From positions 186,001-250,000 of the forward strand of contig JACKPC010000001.1 in assembly GCA_024233835.1 (NCBI GenBank): a stretch of DNA of 64,000 nt, given 5' to 3'. Within the stretch, counting starts at the first letter, position 1. Each line of letters begins with the position of its first letter. The notes beneath the pieces were generated by a model. That model was not told the origin of the DNA and did not search any database. It saw only the letters and a list, made by a program, of their open reading frames with translations. The position numbers and the translations under genes were made by a program. Source of the DNA: Leptospiraceae bacterium. GTDB taxonomy: Bacteria; Spirochaetota; Leptospiria; Leptospirales; Leptospiraceae. Below, piece by piece: positions 24,847 to 34,401 of the stretch.

Positions 24847-25755
24847 TTAAACCTGCCCGGGAAAATCTCCGGGTTTGGTTCTCCATCTTCTGTGTACCCA
24901 GAAATATTGCTCTGGGTAAAGTTTTACTTCCTCTTCCAATATTTTTGTCCACTTCTCCGTATAGGCACGTACGGCCTCTTCCCTGTTCGAAAAAGCCTTT
25001 TTATCGATGACTCCTATATCTCGCACTCGAACCTGTATCTTTCCTTGTTCTCCACAAACTACAGAATAAAGAAGCATTTTGGCTCCGGTTAAATAGGCCA
25101 TGAGGGCCGCTCCCTGAAAGGTAGAAGCGGGGCGGTTTAAAAAATCGACAAAAATTCCTACTTTTCCGGCGTTCTGATCGGTTCCAAAACCCACCCAATA
25201 CCCGCTTTTCAACATTTTGACTACTTTTGCGGATTCTTTCATTTCGACCAGTTCTATCCCGTTATTCTCCCGGATTCGCTTGATCCATTTATCTACAAAG
25301 GGGTTACGAATGGCCTTATAAATTCCTCCTCCCTTAAACCTCATCCCCATAAACTGAACCAGGATTTCCCAGGTACCGAGATGACCGGAAATCAGCACCA
25401 CACCTATACCTTCTTTAATTGTATCCTGTTCGATTTTTAGCATTTCCGGTTCATAGACAAGATACTTATCCATCCACTCTTTTGTCAGCCGGGGGGAATA
25501 CAAAGAACCGGCTAGAAGCATTCCGAGGTGCCGAAAATGTTTTTTTACCAGGCTCAGCTTTTCAGCTTCCGATAAATTCGGAAAAGCATAAGAAATATTT
25601 TCATAAGCAATCCTTCTGTGCTTTTTGGCCAGGGGATAAATAAGATGGGATAAAAAGACTCCGTAAGCCAGGCAAATACGATAAGGTAAAAGTTTAAAAG
25701 GAAGATAAAATGAATAAACAATAAGAAAGCTCAGGAAATAGCCGATCTGTTTCAT
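24847..25755 (-). CDS. Lipid A biosynthesis acyltransferase family (LpxL/HtrB-like)
   Basis: LpxL/LpxM-type enzymes add secondary acyl chains to lipid A at the inner membrane. The 302 residues start with a hydrophobic helix (YFLSFLIVYSFYLPFKLLP) and contain the catalytic H(x4)E motif as SGHLGTWEIL. The later family motif 'VGIFVDFLNRPASTFQGAAL' is also visible. Leptospiral lipid A has unusual acyl chains, so exact specificity is open. Confidence 0.85.
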   Translation of the reverse strand: MKQIGYFLSFLIVYSFYLPFKLLPYRICLAYGVFLSHLIYPLAKKHRRIAYENISYAFPNLSEAEKLSLVKKHFRHLGMLLAGSLYSPRLTKEWMDKYLVYEPEMLKIEQDTIKEGIGVVLISGHLGTWEILVQFMGMRFKGGGIYKAIRNPFVDKWIKRIRENNGIELVEMKESAKVVKMLKSGYWVGFGTDQNAGKVGIFVDFLNRPASTFQGAALMAYLTGAKMLLYSVVCGEQGKIQVRVRDIGVIDKKAFSNREEAVRAYTEKWTKILEEEVKLYPEQYFWVHRRWRTKPGDFPGQV

Positions 25756-25854
25756 GTTAGAAACAGTTTCAAAACTACTGTTTTGCTTTCAAGATATTTC
25801 TACTTCTTTTTTTTCTTGCTATAGTAAGGTGTTTGTAAAATTTGGAAGGGAAGT

Positions 25855-25931
25855 GGGGGATTAGCTCAGTTGGTTAGAGCGCTTCCTTGACATGGAAGAG
25901 GCCACTGGTTCGAGTCCAGTATTTCCCACCA
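25855..25931 (+). tRNA. tRNA-Val(GAC), CCA encoded
   Basis: The 77-nt sequence folds as a cloverleaf: acceptor GGGGGAT pairs with ATTTCCC (two G-U pairs), D-loop TAGCTCAGTTGGTTAGAGC, anticodon stem CTTCC/GGAAG around TTGACAT giving anticodon GAC (Val), and T arm CTGG-TTCGAGT-CCAG. The 3' ACCA is in the genome. A TATAGT hexamer lies at 25820-25825, about 30 bp upstream. Confidence 0.95.
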
Positions 25932-26001
25932 TTTTTCATTATTTATTCTATCCCAAAAACAAGCGAGAAAGAATTTCCTCACTTGTTTTCAGGTTGATGT
26001 T

Positions 26002-26946
26002 CTATTTCATCTGATCAGCTGTAAATTCCGGTAAAACTAAGGATGTAATTTTTAGAATACTTAGTTTTAAGGCTTCACGAACGACAGAATAATCTTCTAC
26101 CAGTAAAGTTTGTCTGAGCGGAGTTTCTGCTGTACGAATTCCGGCTTCTCCCAAACCAACAGCGGCTCTGGTACGAATTACCGGGTCTTTATCGTTTAAA
26201 AGTTTAATGAGAGCCATGAAGTGCTTGTCTTCAGTTTTCAAAATTCCTACAATAGAGCTCAAAATAGAAGCTTTCGCATAAGGATGTTGTTCTTTTTCAA
26301 GAGCTTCTTCGAGAGTTTTCACGTTTACAGCCCTGCCCAGTTTCATATAAGCCTCTGCAGCACTGGATCTCACATAGTAATTCTTATGAGAAAGAGCAGT
26401 CTTCAGAGTTTCATATGTATCTTTTCTGGGAGGAAGCTCCCCTAATGAACGAAGCATTTCTCCGACTGCGAACACCATGGACATGCGGTGTTTTTTAGTA
26501 ACGAGTGGGCTGGGTTCGTTTTCTTTTAAAAAAGGTGAATCCTCTTCCTTGATATTTTTTTCCTGACGATTGTATTCTTCGATAAGCGGTAGAATAGCGT
26601 CTTCGTGTGCCAGTGTTCCGAGAGCTCTGGAAGCGTAATATTTAATTTCCGGTTTATCATCCAATTCGGGGATAGAATAAGTCAGATACTTATATTCCGA
26701 ATTCGGATAATTTTCTACTGCTATGCCTTTCAGTGCCAGAGCAAGAGGTTTTACCGCGAGAGCACTGCGATAATCTTCAAGGTTTCCGATAGCTGAGAGT
26801 TTTTCCTCAAGATTTCCGTATTTGAGTAAACGAACCTGTTCCAGAAAAATCTTTTCGTTAACAGGCTTAATTCTGAAAGAATCTGCTGCATAAATTCCTG
26901 TGCCGAGTAAAGCACCTAGCAAGGCAATGCTTGAAAGTTTTTTCAT
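26002..26946 (-). CDS. Exported HEAT-repeat protein
   Basis: The 314-residue product has a signal peptide (to about residue 20, GTGIYAADSF). It is followed by five or more HEAT/PBS-lyase-like repeats, for example 'KYYASRALGTLAHEDAILPL', 'NYYVRSSAAEAYMKLGRAVN' and 'DPVIRTRAAVGLGEAGIRTA'. An AAATATAC-preceded GGAGAA ribosome site is present. HEAT proteins of this type are scaffolds; the partner is not visible. Confidence 0.8.
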   Translation of the reverse strand: MKKLSSIALLGALLGTGIYAADSFRIKPVNEKIFLEQVRLLKYGNLEEKLSAIGNLEDYRSALAVKPLALALKGIAVENYPNSEYKYLTYSIPELDDKPEIKYYASRALGTLAHEDAILPLIEEYNRQEKNIKEEDSPFLKENEPSPLVTKKHRMSMVFAVGEMLRSLGELPPRKDTYETLKTALSHKNYYVRSSAAEAYMKLGRAVNVKTLEEALEKEQHPYAKASILSSIVGILKTEDKHFMALIKLLNDKDPVIRTRAAVGLGEAGIRTAETPLRQTLLVEDYSVVREALKLSILKITSLVLPEFTADQMK

Positions 26947-27033
26947 GTATATTTCTCCTGAATGCTTTATCGAAAATTAACATTACAGACTAAATTGGCT
27001 ACAATTTTTTATTTGTCGATGAAGCAAAATGAA

Positions 27034-27876
27034 TTAAAGCAAATTTGAAAAACGCCGGGAACGAGACCTTCTTTCCGGTGACACTGTAAGAAAACGAACT
27101 CTTTTCTCCAGTTCTTCTGTTACAATTTTTGCTGCTTTCTTATCCGAACCCGGAGGATACTGCTCGGATAAAAGAGGATTTCCAATATTATAATTTATTA
27201 TGGTTTTAAACGCTTTTCCCGTAATAAAGGCTTCTAATTCGGACATATTCCAGGCTCCGCTGATACCGGAAGGGATAATCGGAACTCCAGCGCGAATAGC
27301 TACTTTGGCTGCCATAGCCTTAAAAGAAGACATTCTACCGTCTTTTGAGCGGGTACCTTCCGGAAAAATAGAGAGGAGTTCTCCGTCTTTTAGAAGCCCG
27401 ACCATTTGTTCTTCGAGAGCTTCGTAATAAGCTACTGCATCTTTTGCACTTTCGCCCTGAAAACTACGTATAACGGGAATTCCTCCCCAGATCTTCATTT
27501 GCTCTTTATGCACATCAGATAGAGTATTCAAAAATTGTTCGAGTAGAGGAAAAACTGAACCTAAAATTGGATTTTTAAAAATAGATTTGGGAGATTTTGC
27601 ATACTGCAAAAAAGGTTCGTGGGGAGCAAATAATTCATTCTTGCCCAAAAAAACGATTCTTCGAGAAATATAGGATGCCTGGATACTCACATCTAAAAAA
27701 TCAGTATGATTACATACCAGAACAGCTCCTCCCGTCCGGGGTATATTTCTCAAACCACTTACCCTGATATCATAAATCAGGCCTAAAGCTGTTTTAAGAA
27801 TAGTTGTCGGTACTTCCCTCGGTACATAAAATAAAGAAGCCAGGTCCTTAATTCCGGAAAAAATGTTATTGTCCAT
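27034..27876 (-). CDS. 1-acyl-glycerol-3-phosphate acyltransferase (PlsC family)
   Basis: PlsC enzymes acylate lysophosphatidic acid in phospholipid synthesis. The catalytic H(x4)D motif is seen in 'VLVCNHTDFLDVS' and the glycerol-phosphate-binding motif in 'LSIFPEGTRSKDGRM', followed by 'VPIIPSGISG'. The 280 residues include an N-terminal part of about 40 and a basic C-terminal tail (SPERRSRSRRF). Specificity could be for another lyso-lipid. Confidence 0.9.
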   Translation of the reverse strand: MDNNIFSGIKDLASLFYVPREVPTTILKTALGLIYDIRVSGLRNIPRTGGAVLVCNHTDFLDVSIQASYISRRIVFLGKNELFAPHEPFLQYAKSPKSIFKNPILGSVFPLLEQFLNTLSDVHKEQMKIWGGIPVIRSFQGESAKDAVAYYEALEEQMVGLLKDGELLSIFPEGTRSKDGRMSSFKAMAAKVAIRAGVPIIPSGISGAWNMSELEAFITGKAFKTIINYNIGNPLLSEQYPPGSDKKAAKIVTEELEKRVRFLTVSPERRSRSRRFSNLL

Positions 27877-27997
27877 GATAAATGTCTCAATTCCCTAAAG
27901 TAGAATTCTAGTAGACTTTAAGTTAGCTAATAGAAGAGTAAAGTAAAATTAGCTGATTTTTCGTATTCAGATAGTTTTTCTTCCAACAGGCCGGAAA

Positions 27998-29419
27998 ATG
28001 AATGTAGAGATTAAAACGTTTGGTGAATTAAAAAGAAGTTCCTATCGCTATAGAAGCATAAAAATCGAAATGGCAGAAAACCTTGCCCAGAAACTAAAGA
28101 ATAGGGAAAGTGTATTTCCTCAGGTTCATGGATATGAAGATACAGTCATCCCCCAATTAATACATGCTGTATTATCCGGGCATAATATAGTTTTACTGGG
28201 TGAAAAAGGCCAGGCCAAAACAAGAATTATGCGCTCTTTAATCTATTTACTGGATGAAGAGATACCCGTATTAAATGGAACGGAGATTCCGGAAAGTCCT
28301 TTTTTTCCCATTACAAGCAAAGGGAAAAAAATTTTAAGCGAGTATGGTGATGAAAGCCCAATATACTGGTTACACAGAGAAGAACGATACGGAGAGAGAC
28401 TGGCCCCCGGAGCCAAGATCGGAGATATTATTGGAGATCTGGATCCTTCCCGCATTGTCAATGGAGAACCTCTATCTTCTGAAGGAGCCATACACTTCGG
28501 GCTCTTACCCCGGATGAATCTCGGAATTTTTGCTGTGAATGAAATTCCCGATCTGGACTACCTGGTGCAGGTATCCTTATTCAATATATTAGAAGAATCT
28601 GATGTTCAGATAAGAGGAATCCCGGTACGTTTTCCCCTCGATGTTTTTATTTGTTTTACAGCAAATCCGGAAGATTATTCAAGAAGTGGTAAAATTATTA
28701 CTCAGCTAAAAGACCGTGTAGGTTCCGAAATTCGAACCCACTATCCAAAAACAAGACAAATTGCACTTCAAATTACCCGGCAGGAGACAAGGCTTCCTTT
28801 AAATACACCGGAAGTGAAAGTTCCCCTTTTTATTGAAGAAATTATAGAAGAAATTACCCTTCAGGCCAGAAATTCCCACCAGATTAATCAAAAATCCGGT
28901 GTTAGTGCCAGACTCTCAATAGCGAATATGGAAATTGCGATTAGCTCGGCCCGAAAAAGAATTTTAATTACCGGCGGAAAGAATGGCTTTGTAAGAATGA
29001 CCGACCTCGGAAATATAATTCCCTCCAGTTATGGTAAAATTGAACTGGATCCCTATAGAAATGAAAACATGGACGATAACCAGGTAATTCTTCAGCTCCT
29101 TGATAAGGCTACCTCTGAAGTATTTCATGAATATTATAGTATTGAAAAATATGAAAGTGTGTTTAACGATGTAGCGAGGCAAATTTATCATGCAGGTAAA
29201 GTTGAGATTTCCGATATGATGCCTATTCAGGAATATCGAAAAATACTAACATCTGCTCCTGCTCTCTGGGAACTCATGCACGAGAAAAAATTTGATTCTG
29301 ATGATGATTTATTTATTTCAGGTCTGGAGTTTATTCTGGAAGGCCTCACTTCCCTCCAAAAACTTTCCCGAAGAAGGATCGGTTCTTCTTCTGTATTTCG
29401 AACAGCAGCTCTCCATTAA
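27998..29419 (+). CDS. AAA ATPase, magnesium-chelatase ChlI/MoxR-like
   Basis: The 473-residue product has Walker A GEKGQAKT at residues 68-75 and a Walker B-like strand NLGIFAVNEIPDL in which Asn replaces the usual Asp before Glu. The later sensor region is 'FTANPEDYSRSGKIITQLKD', typical of the ChlI/BchI branch. C-terminal helices follow. MoxR/ChlI ATPases work with a von Willebrand factor A partner; none is nearby. Chlorophyll chelatase function is very unlikely here. The lipoprotein gene follows after 2 bp. Confidence 0.82.
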   Translation: MNVEIKTFGELKRSSYRYRSIKIEMAENLAQKLKNRESVFPQVHGYEDTVIPQLIHAVLSGHNIVLLGEKGQAKTRIMRSLIYLLDEEIPVLNGTEIPESPFFPITSKGKKILSEYGDESPIYWLHREERYGERLAPGAKIGDIIGDLDPSRIVNGEPLSSEGAIHFGLLPRMNLGIFAVNEIPDLDYLVQVSLFNILEESDVQIRGIPVRFPLDVFICFTANPEDYSRSGKIITQLKDRVGSEIRTHYPKTRQIALQITRQETRLPLNTPEVKVPLFIEEIIEEITLQARNSHQINQKSGVSARLSIANMEIAISSARKRILITGGKNGFVRMTDLGNIIPSSYGKIELDPYRNENMDDNQVILQLLDKATSEVFHEYYSIEKYESVFNDVARQIYHAGKVEISDMMPIQEYRKILTSAPALWELMHEKKFDSDDDLFISGLEFILEGLTSLQKLSRRRIGSSSVFRTAALH

Positions 29420-29421
29420 AG

Positions 29422-30147
29422 ATGCAATTTAGAAGTCTCTGTTTATTTCTCCTTCTCTCGTTTTCTTTTGTTTCCTGTGCAAGTTCCTACTGGCTTCACA
29501 GGAAAAATGATTTAAAAGATATTATGAATACAGGTGTAGAAACTCCTGTGTATGGACTTGCACTCAGACTCGGGCCGGCGAATATTGGATTTTTATTCGA
29601 AGGAGGAGAATCAAAGCCCGGGCTTAAAGATAAGGGAAAGGGGATTGGACTCAGAGGAGGATATATAGGAGCTTATCATAGTTCTCAACTTGTATTTGGT
29701 TTTTTAGGCGGAGAGACCTTTTATCCTTTCGATCTTCAAATAAATGAAAAAAAAGAAATACTTAAAGGTCCATACGGATTACCCCTACAAAAAGCCCCCC
29801 GCAATGAGTTGAAAAGCTACTCCTTTAAATACCTGAAACTTTATCACGACCCTCCTTCCGAACGGAAAAAACGGAAAAAAGAAAAAATACGAAAATATCT
29901 CATAGATGAATTAAGCAGTAAAAATCCGGATACTCCTCTCGATATGTATCTTCCTCCGGAAAACCCTAAACCCAATGGTTACCCGGTTTCTTACTATTTT
30001 GAACTGGGTATAGTCGGAGGTGCATACGGTGGAGGAAGATTCGGAATCAATTTAGCTGAATTTTGTGATTTCCTGCTCGGTTTTTTTACTGTAGATTTGC
30101 TCAAAGATGATGTAGAAAGCAAAATAGTTCCGGATCCAGCTAACTGA
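29422..30147 (+). CDS. Putative lipoprotein, Gly-rich
   Basis: The 241-residue product has a signal peptide with a spirochaetal lipobox, FVSCAS, so the mature N-terminus would be lipidated Cys18-like. The rest includes Gly-rich stretches (FGFLGGETF, GGAYGGGRFG) and a Lys/Arg-rich segment (ERKKRKKEKIRKYL). I do not recognise a family. It is 2 bp downstream of the AAA ATPase and probably co-transcribed. Confidence 0.62.
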   Translation: MQFRSLCLFLLLSFSFVSCASSYWLHRKNDLKDIMNTGVETPVYGLALRLGPANIGFLFEGGESKPGLKDKGKGIGLRGGYIGAYHSSQLVFGFLGGETFYPFDLQINEKKEILKGPYGLPLQKAPRNELKSYSFKYLKLYHDPPSERKKRKKEKIRKYLIDELSSKNPDTPLDMYLPPENPKPNGYPVSYYFELGIVGGAYGGGRFGINLAEFCDFLLGFFTVDLLKDDVESKIVPDPAN

Positions 30148-30242
30148 AGGGAAGATAAGCTAAGCCCGGACAAATTATGATAATAATCATGACTGGTTTT
30201 TTTATTGTTTACTTCCAATATATATCTTTTTCCTAATTTATT

Positions 30243-31910
30243 ATGGATATAAAAACTCTATTTATTAGCATTTTTGTTGTATCAGCTACCGGGCTTATGC
30301 TTTCCATTTTTATTTATAGAAAGGTTTCCTATGTTTTTCAGGGATCGATCTATTGGCTGCTGGCTGTTATTTCCATATTTAGTTCAACCTTTTTCTTTTC
30401 TATGGTTAAGACGTTTCCCGCCTTTTTTGCTGTTCATATTGGTAATACACTATTTCTTTCTTCACCTATTTTAATCACAATTAGTTTTCATAGGTTTTTC
30501 TTTCAAACGAACCCACGTATACCAATTTTTACAGGTATTTTTCTTATTATTGTTTTTAATATCCTGGCACCCTTTGCTTCGGTAAAAGAAAGAATTATCC
30601 TTTTCAGTGCTTTCTTTACTATTCTATGGACATTTCCCGGTCTTGTCCTTATCACTTTAAAAGAAGATGCTTTTAATAAATTACTGGCCGGCACTTTTTT
30701 TCTTATCGCAGGTATCTCTCTTTATAGAGCTGTTGGTACTTATCTGGGACCTGATATTGATAATCTACTTGTAAGTAATATAACACAACAAATTTCAATT
30801 GTGAGCATACTCGTTACCTGGGTCATTATAATTACCGCTTTTCTTTTGCTGATAAATTCACATGCCATAGATCGTATTGCTGAAGAAGAAAGAAAACTAA
30901 AAATTGCTGTGGAGCAAAACCCCCAGTCGATTTCAATAAGTGATTTAAAGGGTATAATACTTTCTGTGAACAAAGCTTTCTGTGATACCTCAGGTTATAA
31001 ACAGGAAGAGTTAATCGGTCAGAACTATCGAATATTAAAGTCGGGAGTTCACAATCCTCAGTTTTATGAAGAATTCTGGAAAATAATTCTTCAGGGTAAA
31101 CCCTGGATAGGTGAAATATGTAACAAGAAAAAGGATGGGACTATTTTTTGGGAAAAGGCAACTGTAAGTCCAATCTTTAGCAAACAAAATGAAGTCACCG
31201 GTTTCTTTGCAATTAAAGAGGATATTACACGTCAGAAACACTTGGAGAAATTCAAAAATCGAATGGAAAGCTTGATGAGGCATGACTTAAAAACTCCCTT
31301 AAATGGGATCATTAATTTCCCGGATATAATATTAGATGAAGGTAATTTATCTTCTGAACAAATTGAATATTTGCAATTCATTAAAAAGAGCGGAAAAATG
31401 ATGCTGGATCAAATCGAAAAGTCACTCGATCTGTATAAGTTAGAAGAAGGAATCTATAAGCTGAATAAGGAATCTGTAGATTTAGAATATATGATTGAGG
31501 ATATTGAAATATCCTTAAACTCTATGATAACAGACAAGCAGCTTTTTCTGACAATTAATAGCATTTATAGTGATGTACCAGAAATATTTTCTGACAAGAT
31601 TCTTGTTTACCGTTTACTTTCTAACCTGATCAAAAATGCCCTGGAAGCAGCACCCCCAAAGACTACTGTAAGTATTACAATAGACTTTATTGATGAACAG
31701 GTAGTCGTAACCATACATAATTTGGGAGAAATTCCTGAGGAAATAAAAGAGAATTTTTTTCAAAAGTATATGCTTAGCTCCAAGGAAAAAGGTACGGGTC
31801 TTGGAACATATAGCTCTAAATTAATTGCAGATCGTTTAAATTTTGGCCTTTCATTTGAATCGACAAAAGAAGCAGGTACAAAAATTAAAATAAGCATTCC
31901 TCTATCCTGA
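30243..31910 (+). CDS. Membrane sensor histidine kinase with PAS domain
   Basis: The 555 residues begin with about seven hydrophobic helices (residues 5-210), followed by a PAS domain (about 220-330; 'AVEQNPQSISISDLKG', 'SGYKQEELIGQNYRILKSG') and a kinase core. The phospho-His is in 'SLMRHDLKTPLNG' near residue 348, N-box in 'LLSNLIKNALEAAP', and G2 box in 'GTGLGTYSSKLIADRL'. No response-regulator gene is beside it, so its partner is elsewhere. The N-terminal 7-TM sensor suggests a membrane or small-molecule signal. Confidence 0.88.
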   Translation: MDIKTLFISIFVVSATGLMLSIFIYRKVSYVFQGSIYWLLAVISIFSSTFFFSMVKTFPAFFAVHIGNTLFLSSPILITISFHRFFFQTNPRIPIFTGIFLIIVFNILAPFASVKERIILFSAFFTILWTFPGLVLITLKEDAFNKLLAGTFFLIAGISLYRAVGTYLGPDIDNLLVSNITQQISIVSILVTWVIIITAFLLLINSHAIDRIAEEERKLKIAVEQNPQSISISDLKGIILSVNKAFCDTSGYKQEELIGQNYRILKSGVHNPQFYEEFWKIILQGKPWIGEICNKKKDGTIFWEKATVSPIFSKQNEVTGFFAIKEDITRQKHLEKFKNRMESLMRHDLKTPLNGIINFPDIILDEGNLSSEQIEYLQFIKKSGKMMLDQIEKSLDLYKLEEGIYKLNKESVDLEYMIEDIEISLNSMITDKQLFLTINSIYSDVPEIFSDKILVYRLLSNLIKNALEAAPPKTTVSITIDFIDEQVVVTIHNLGEIPEEIKENFFQKYMLSSKEKGTGLGTYSSKLIADRLNFGLSFESTKEAGTKIKISIPLS

Positions 31911-31921
31911 AAAAGGACAAT

Positions 31922-32138
31922 TTATTTTTTATTCCTGACAAAATAGTAAACAACAATACCGCTGAGAAGAAGCAAAAGTCCGACAAGTGATTCACCTGTT
32001 TTATATATCAGTAAATATAACATCATCCAGAGATTCATCCCTATAAAAATAAGAGGAGTAACAGGAAAAATTTGGCTCCGCCCTAATGGTATTCTACATT
32101 TTTTTCCTCAATACAAATATTCCAGCAACCGCATCCGG
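31922..32138 (-). pseudogene. Decayed 3' end of an APC-type amino-acid permease
   Basis: On the minus strand the last ~52 codons before TAA at 31922 read 'RSQIFPVTPLIFIGMNLWMM' followed by a transmembrane end 'GLLLLLSGIVVYYFVRNKK', matching the C-terminus of APC-family amino-acid permeases. Upstream, in another frame, 'AGIFVLRKKM' (about 32107-32135), the segment normally just before it, is interrupted by a stop and a frameshift. The rest of the gene is absent. This fills the otherwise gene-free stretch between the histidine kinase and the next gene. Confidence 0.72.
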
Positions 32139-32225
32139 CTTTTGAAAAAAAGATACGGAAAAACAGAATGGGCTTTTACCTTTATATAGTGATATTGTAT
32201 TTAAGATATTTTGCATAAAGAAACC

Positions 32226-33116
32226 TCAATCGAAAAGACCTTTCTCGGCGGCCTGCCCCCCCCCCGCCTGTCTTGAAAAGAGAGAGTTCTTTTCATTTTC
32301 TTTTTCCGTTTCCCACTGGTAGATAACCTGCCTGACCTGTTCTGTATTTCCTTCCACGGTAGAGACCAGTTTGAATTTGGATTTTTGTCGGAACTTCTCC
32401 GGTTCTTTTTTGGGAATGAGTTTCCCTGCCCGAATATTTTCTATGACATGCTTCAAAAAAGGATCTTTTTCTACCCTGTAGAGTTCGCTCATAGTGTAGT
32501 AAAATGTGGTTAAACCTTTATAAAACCAATCGACTATCCAATTGGAGCCGGGTTTCCATAGTTGCTCAAGATAAAATTCTTTTTCCTGAACTAAAGACCG
32601 GCCCCGGAAGGGAAGTTGTAAAAGACGACAATTACGATAAATTTCGTGATTCAAGTCCCATTCGGTATTTCCCTCATAATCGATCTCCATCCATTTTACC
32701 CAGGCTTTCTTTTCTTTTATGGTTAGTTGCGGAATCAGGGCAAAGAGATAATTCTGGTCACGAAAAACTTTTTCGGAAGAGAAAAATTCCAATATCTCTG
32801 AAGGAATCATATAACTTCCCGGTTTCCATTCGAGGATATAGGGAATGTTTTCGTAGAGTAAGTATTCAGAAGAGACTTCCCCTTTCCTCGTGTCTCCGAA
32901 TTGAGAAAGTATAAATACTAAAGAGATAAGTTCCGGCTTGGAAAGGCTTTTCAAATGACTGACCAAGTCTTTTTGACCTTTCAGGGCTTTCTGGATTAAT
33001 AGAGATTGTTGTTTTTTTAATTGTCCTTTGGATATGATAATTCCGAAGTTCTTAGAAAACTTCCGAATCGCTTCCTGAGAAATTTTTTCTATATTACCGG
33101 ATATAGAAAATGGCAT
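32226..33116 (-). CDS. Hypothetical protein ending in a poly-G tract
   Basis: I do not recognise this 296-residue family. It has no signal peptide. Helical segments include 'SHLKSLSKPELISLVFILSQ', and the body has many aromatic residues ('EFYLEQLWKPGSNWIVDWFY'). A run of 10 G (C at 32256-32265 on the plus strand) encodes Ala-Gly-Gly-Gly near the C-terminus. It lies 10 bp after purD, making it the last gene of valS-purD. Confidence 0.6.
   Translation of the reverse strand: MPFSISGNIEKISQEAIRKFSKNFGIIISKGQLKKQQSLLIQKALKGQKDLVSHLKSLSKPELISLVFILSQFGDTRKGEVSSEYLLYENIPYILEWKPGSYMIPSEILEFFSSEKVFRDQNYLFALIPQLTIKEKKAWVKWMEIDYEGNTEWDLNHEIYRNCRLLQLPFRGRSLVQEKEFYLEQLWKPGSNWIVDWFYKGLTTFYYTMSELYRVEKDPFLKHVIENIRAGKLIPKKEPEKFRQKSKFKLVSTVEGNTEQVRQVIYQWETEKENEKNSLFSRQAGGGQAAEKGLFD
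32256..32265. repeat. Homopolymeric C10/G10 tract in coding sequence
   Basis: Ten consecutive C lie within the 3' end of the preceding hypothetical gene. In this AT-rich genome such a run is rare and could change length during replication. One base more or less would only replace the last ~12 residues and add a short different tail, so the effect on the protein is limited. Confidence 0.85.
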
Positions 33117-33126
33117 ATCGCTCCTC

Positions 33127-34401
33127 TTATCCCTTTAAAACCCTGTGTCCGATGTCTTTTCGAAAGAAAAAACCTTTGCTATCTAATTTTTCGAGATAGG
33201 AATAAGAAAGCTTGAGACTCTCCTGTAATTCTTTTGCATAAGAAGTAATTCCGAGTACCCTTCCTCCATCTGAAACAAGTTTATCGCCCATTCGTTTTGT
33301 TCCAGCGTGAAAAATAAGTGTATCCGGGCTTTCGGAAGCCGGGAGCTTTAATTCTAAGCCTTTGGAATATGAACCGGGATAGCCCTCGGAAGCATAAACA
33401 ACCACCGAACTGAAGCCTTCTTTAAATTTTATCTGTTTGTTTTTTAAATCACCATTAGCACAGGCAAGCATGATTTCGAGTATATCACTTTCTAATAGGA
33501 GAAGTAAGGCCTGGGTTTCCGGGTCACCAAATCGACAGTTGAATTCTACAATCCTAACTTCCTTAGAAGGACTTATCATAAGTCCGGCATACAAAAGCCC
33601 ACGGTAAGGATTTCCGCGTTTTTTAAATTCCTCGAGTACGGGACGAAATACTTTCTCAGCTACCTGCTTATATATTTTTTCATCTGCGACAGGAGCCGGG
33701 GCGTAGGCCCCCATTCCCCCCGTATTCGGTCCTCTGTCACCCTCGTAGGCTCTTTTATGATCCTGAGCGGCGGGAAACATGAGAAAATCGTTTCCATCAC
33801 AAAAGGCAAAAATAGAGGCTTCTTCTCCTTCCATGAATTCTTCAATAACAACCGAGGAACCACTTTTGCCGAATTTATGCTCAATAAAAATATCCTTTAA
33901 AGCTTCTTCTGCCTGTTCGAGGGTTTCACAAACAGTGACACCCTTCCCGGCGGCCAGTCCATCGGCTTTAACGACTATCGGAATTCCTTTTATTTTCACA
34001 TACGCGAGGGCAGCTTCGAATTCGGTGAAGCGGGCAAAGGCGGCTGTCGGCACAGAGGCATCTGACATCAGCTCTTTCGCAAAGTTTTTGGAACCTTCAA
34101 TTCTGGCACAATAGGCAGAGGGACCGAAACAGGGAATACCGATTTCCTGTATCCAATCGGAAATTCCATCGACAAGAGGGTCTTCCGGGCCTACTACAAC
34201 AAAAGTAAACTTCTCGTTTTTTACAAACTGCTGCACGGAAGCTTTGTCTTTCAAATTAAACGAGCCGGAAGGCAAGACTTCGGAAGTCTCAAAACCACCA
34301 TTTCCGGGAAATACTTTCAGTTCGCTCAGGAGTTTAGATTTTTTCAGGCTATAGGCCAGGGCCTGTTCTCTGCCCCCGCTTCCAATGAGAAGAATCTTCA
34401 T
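33127..34401 (-). CDS. purD: Phosphoribosylamine-glycine ligase
   Basis: PurD joins phosphoribosylamine and glycine with ATP in purine synthesis. The 424 residues are full length with the N-terminal 'KILLIGSGGREQALAYSLKK', ATP-grasp motifs (VVKADGLAAGKGV, SVVIEEFMEGEEAS), 'DHKRAYEGDRGPNTGGMGAY' and 'VEFNCRFGDPETQ'. The start overlaps the valS stop by 4 bp, so both are co-translated. Confidence 0.97.
   Translation of the reverse strand: MKILLIGSGGREQALAYSLKKSKLLSELKVFPGNGGFETSEVLPSGSFNLKDKASVQQFVKNEKFTFVVVGPEDPLVDGISDWIQEIGIPCFGPSAYCARIEGSKNFAKELMSDASVPTAAFARFTEFEAALAYVKIKGIPIVVKADGLAAGKGVTVCETLEQAEEALKDIFIEHKFGKSGSSVVIEEFMEGEEASIFAFCDGNDFLMFPAAQDHKRAYEGDRGPNTGGMGAYAPAPVADEKIYKQVAEKVFRPVLEEFKKRGNPYRGLLYAGLMISPSKEVRIVEFNCRFGDPETQALLLLLESDILEIMLACANGDLKNKQIKFKEGFSSVVVYASEGYPGSYSKGLELKLPASESPDTLIFHAGTKRMGDKLVSDGGRVLGITSYAKELQESLKLSYSYLEKLDSKGFFFRKDIGHRVLKG

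Noticed and set aside
25801..26001. A second tRNA next to tRNA-Val
   Set aside because: Only one cloverleaf can be folded; flanks contain no other acceptor or T-arm pattern.
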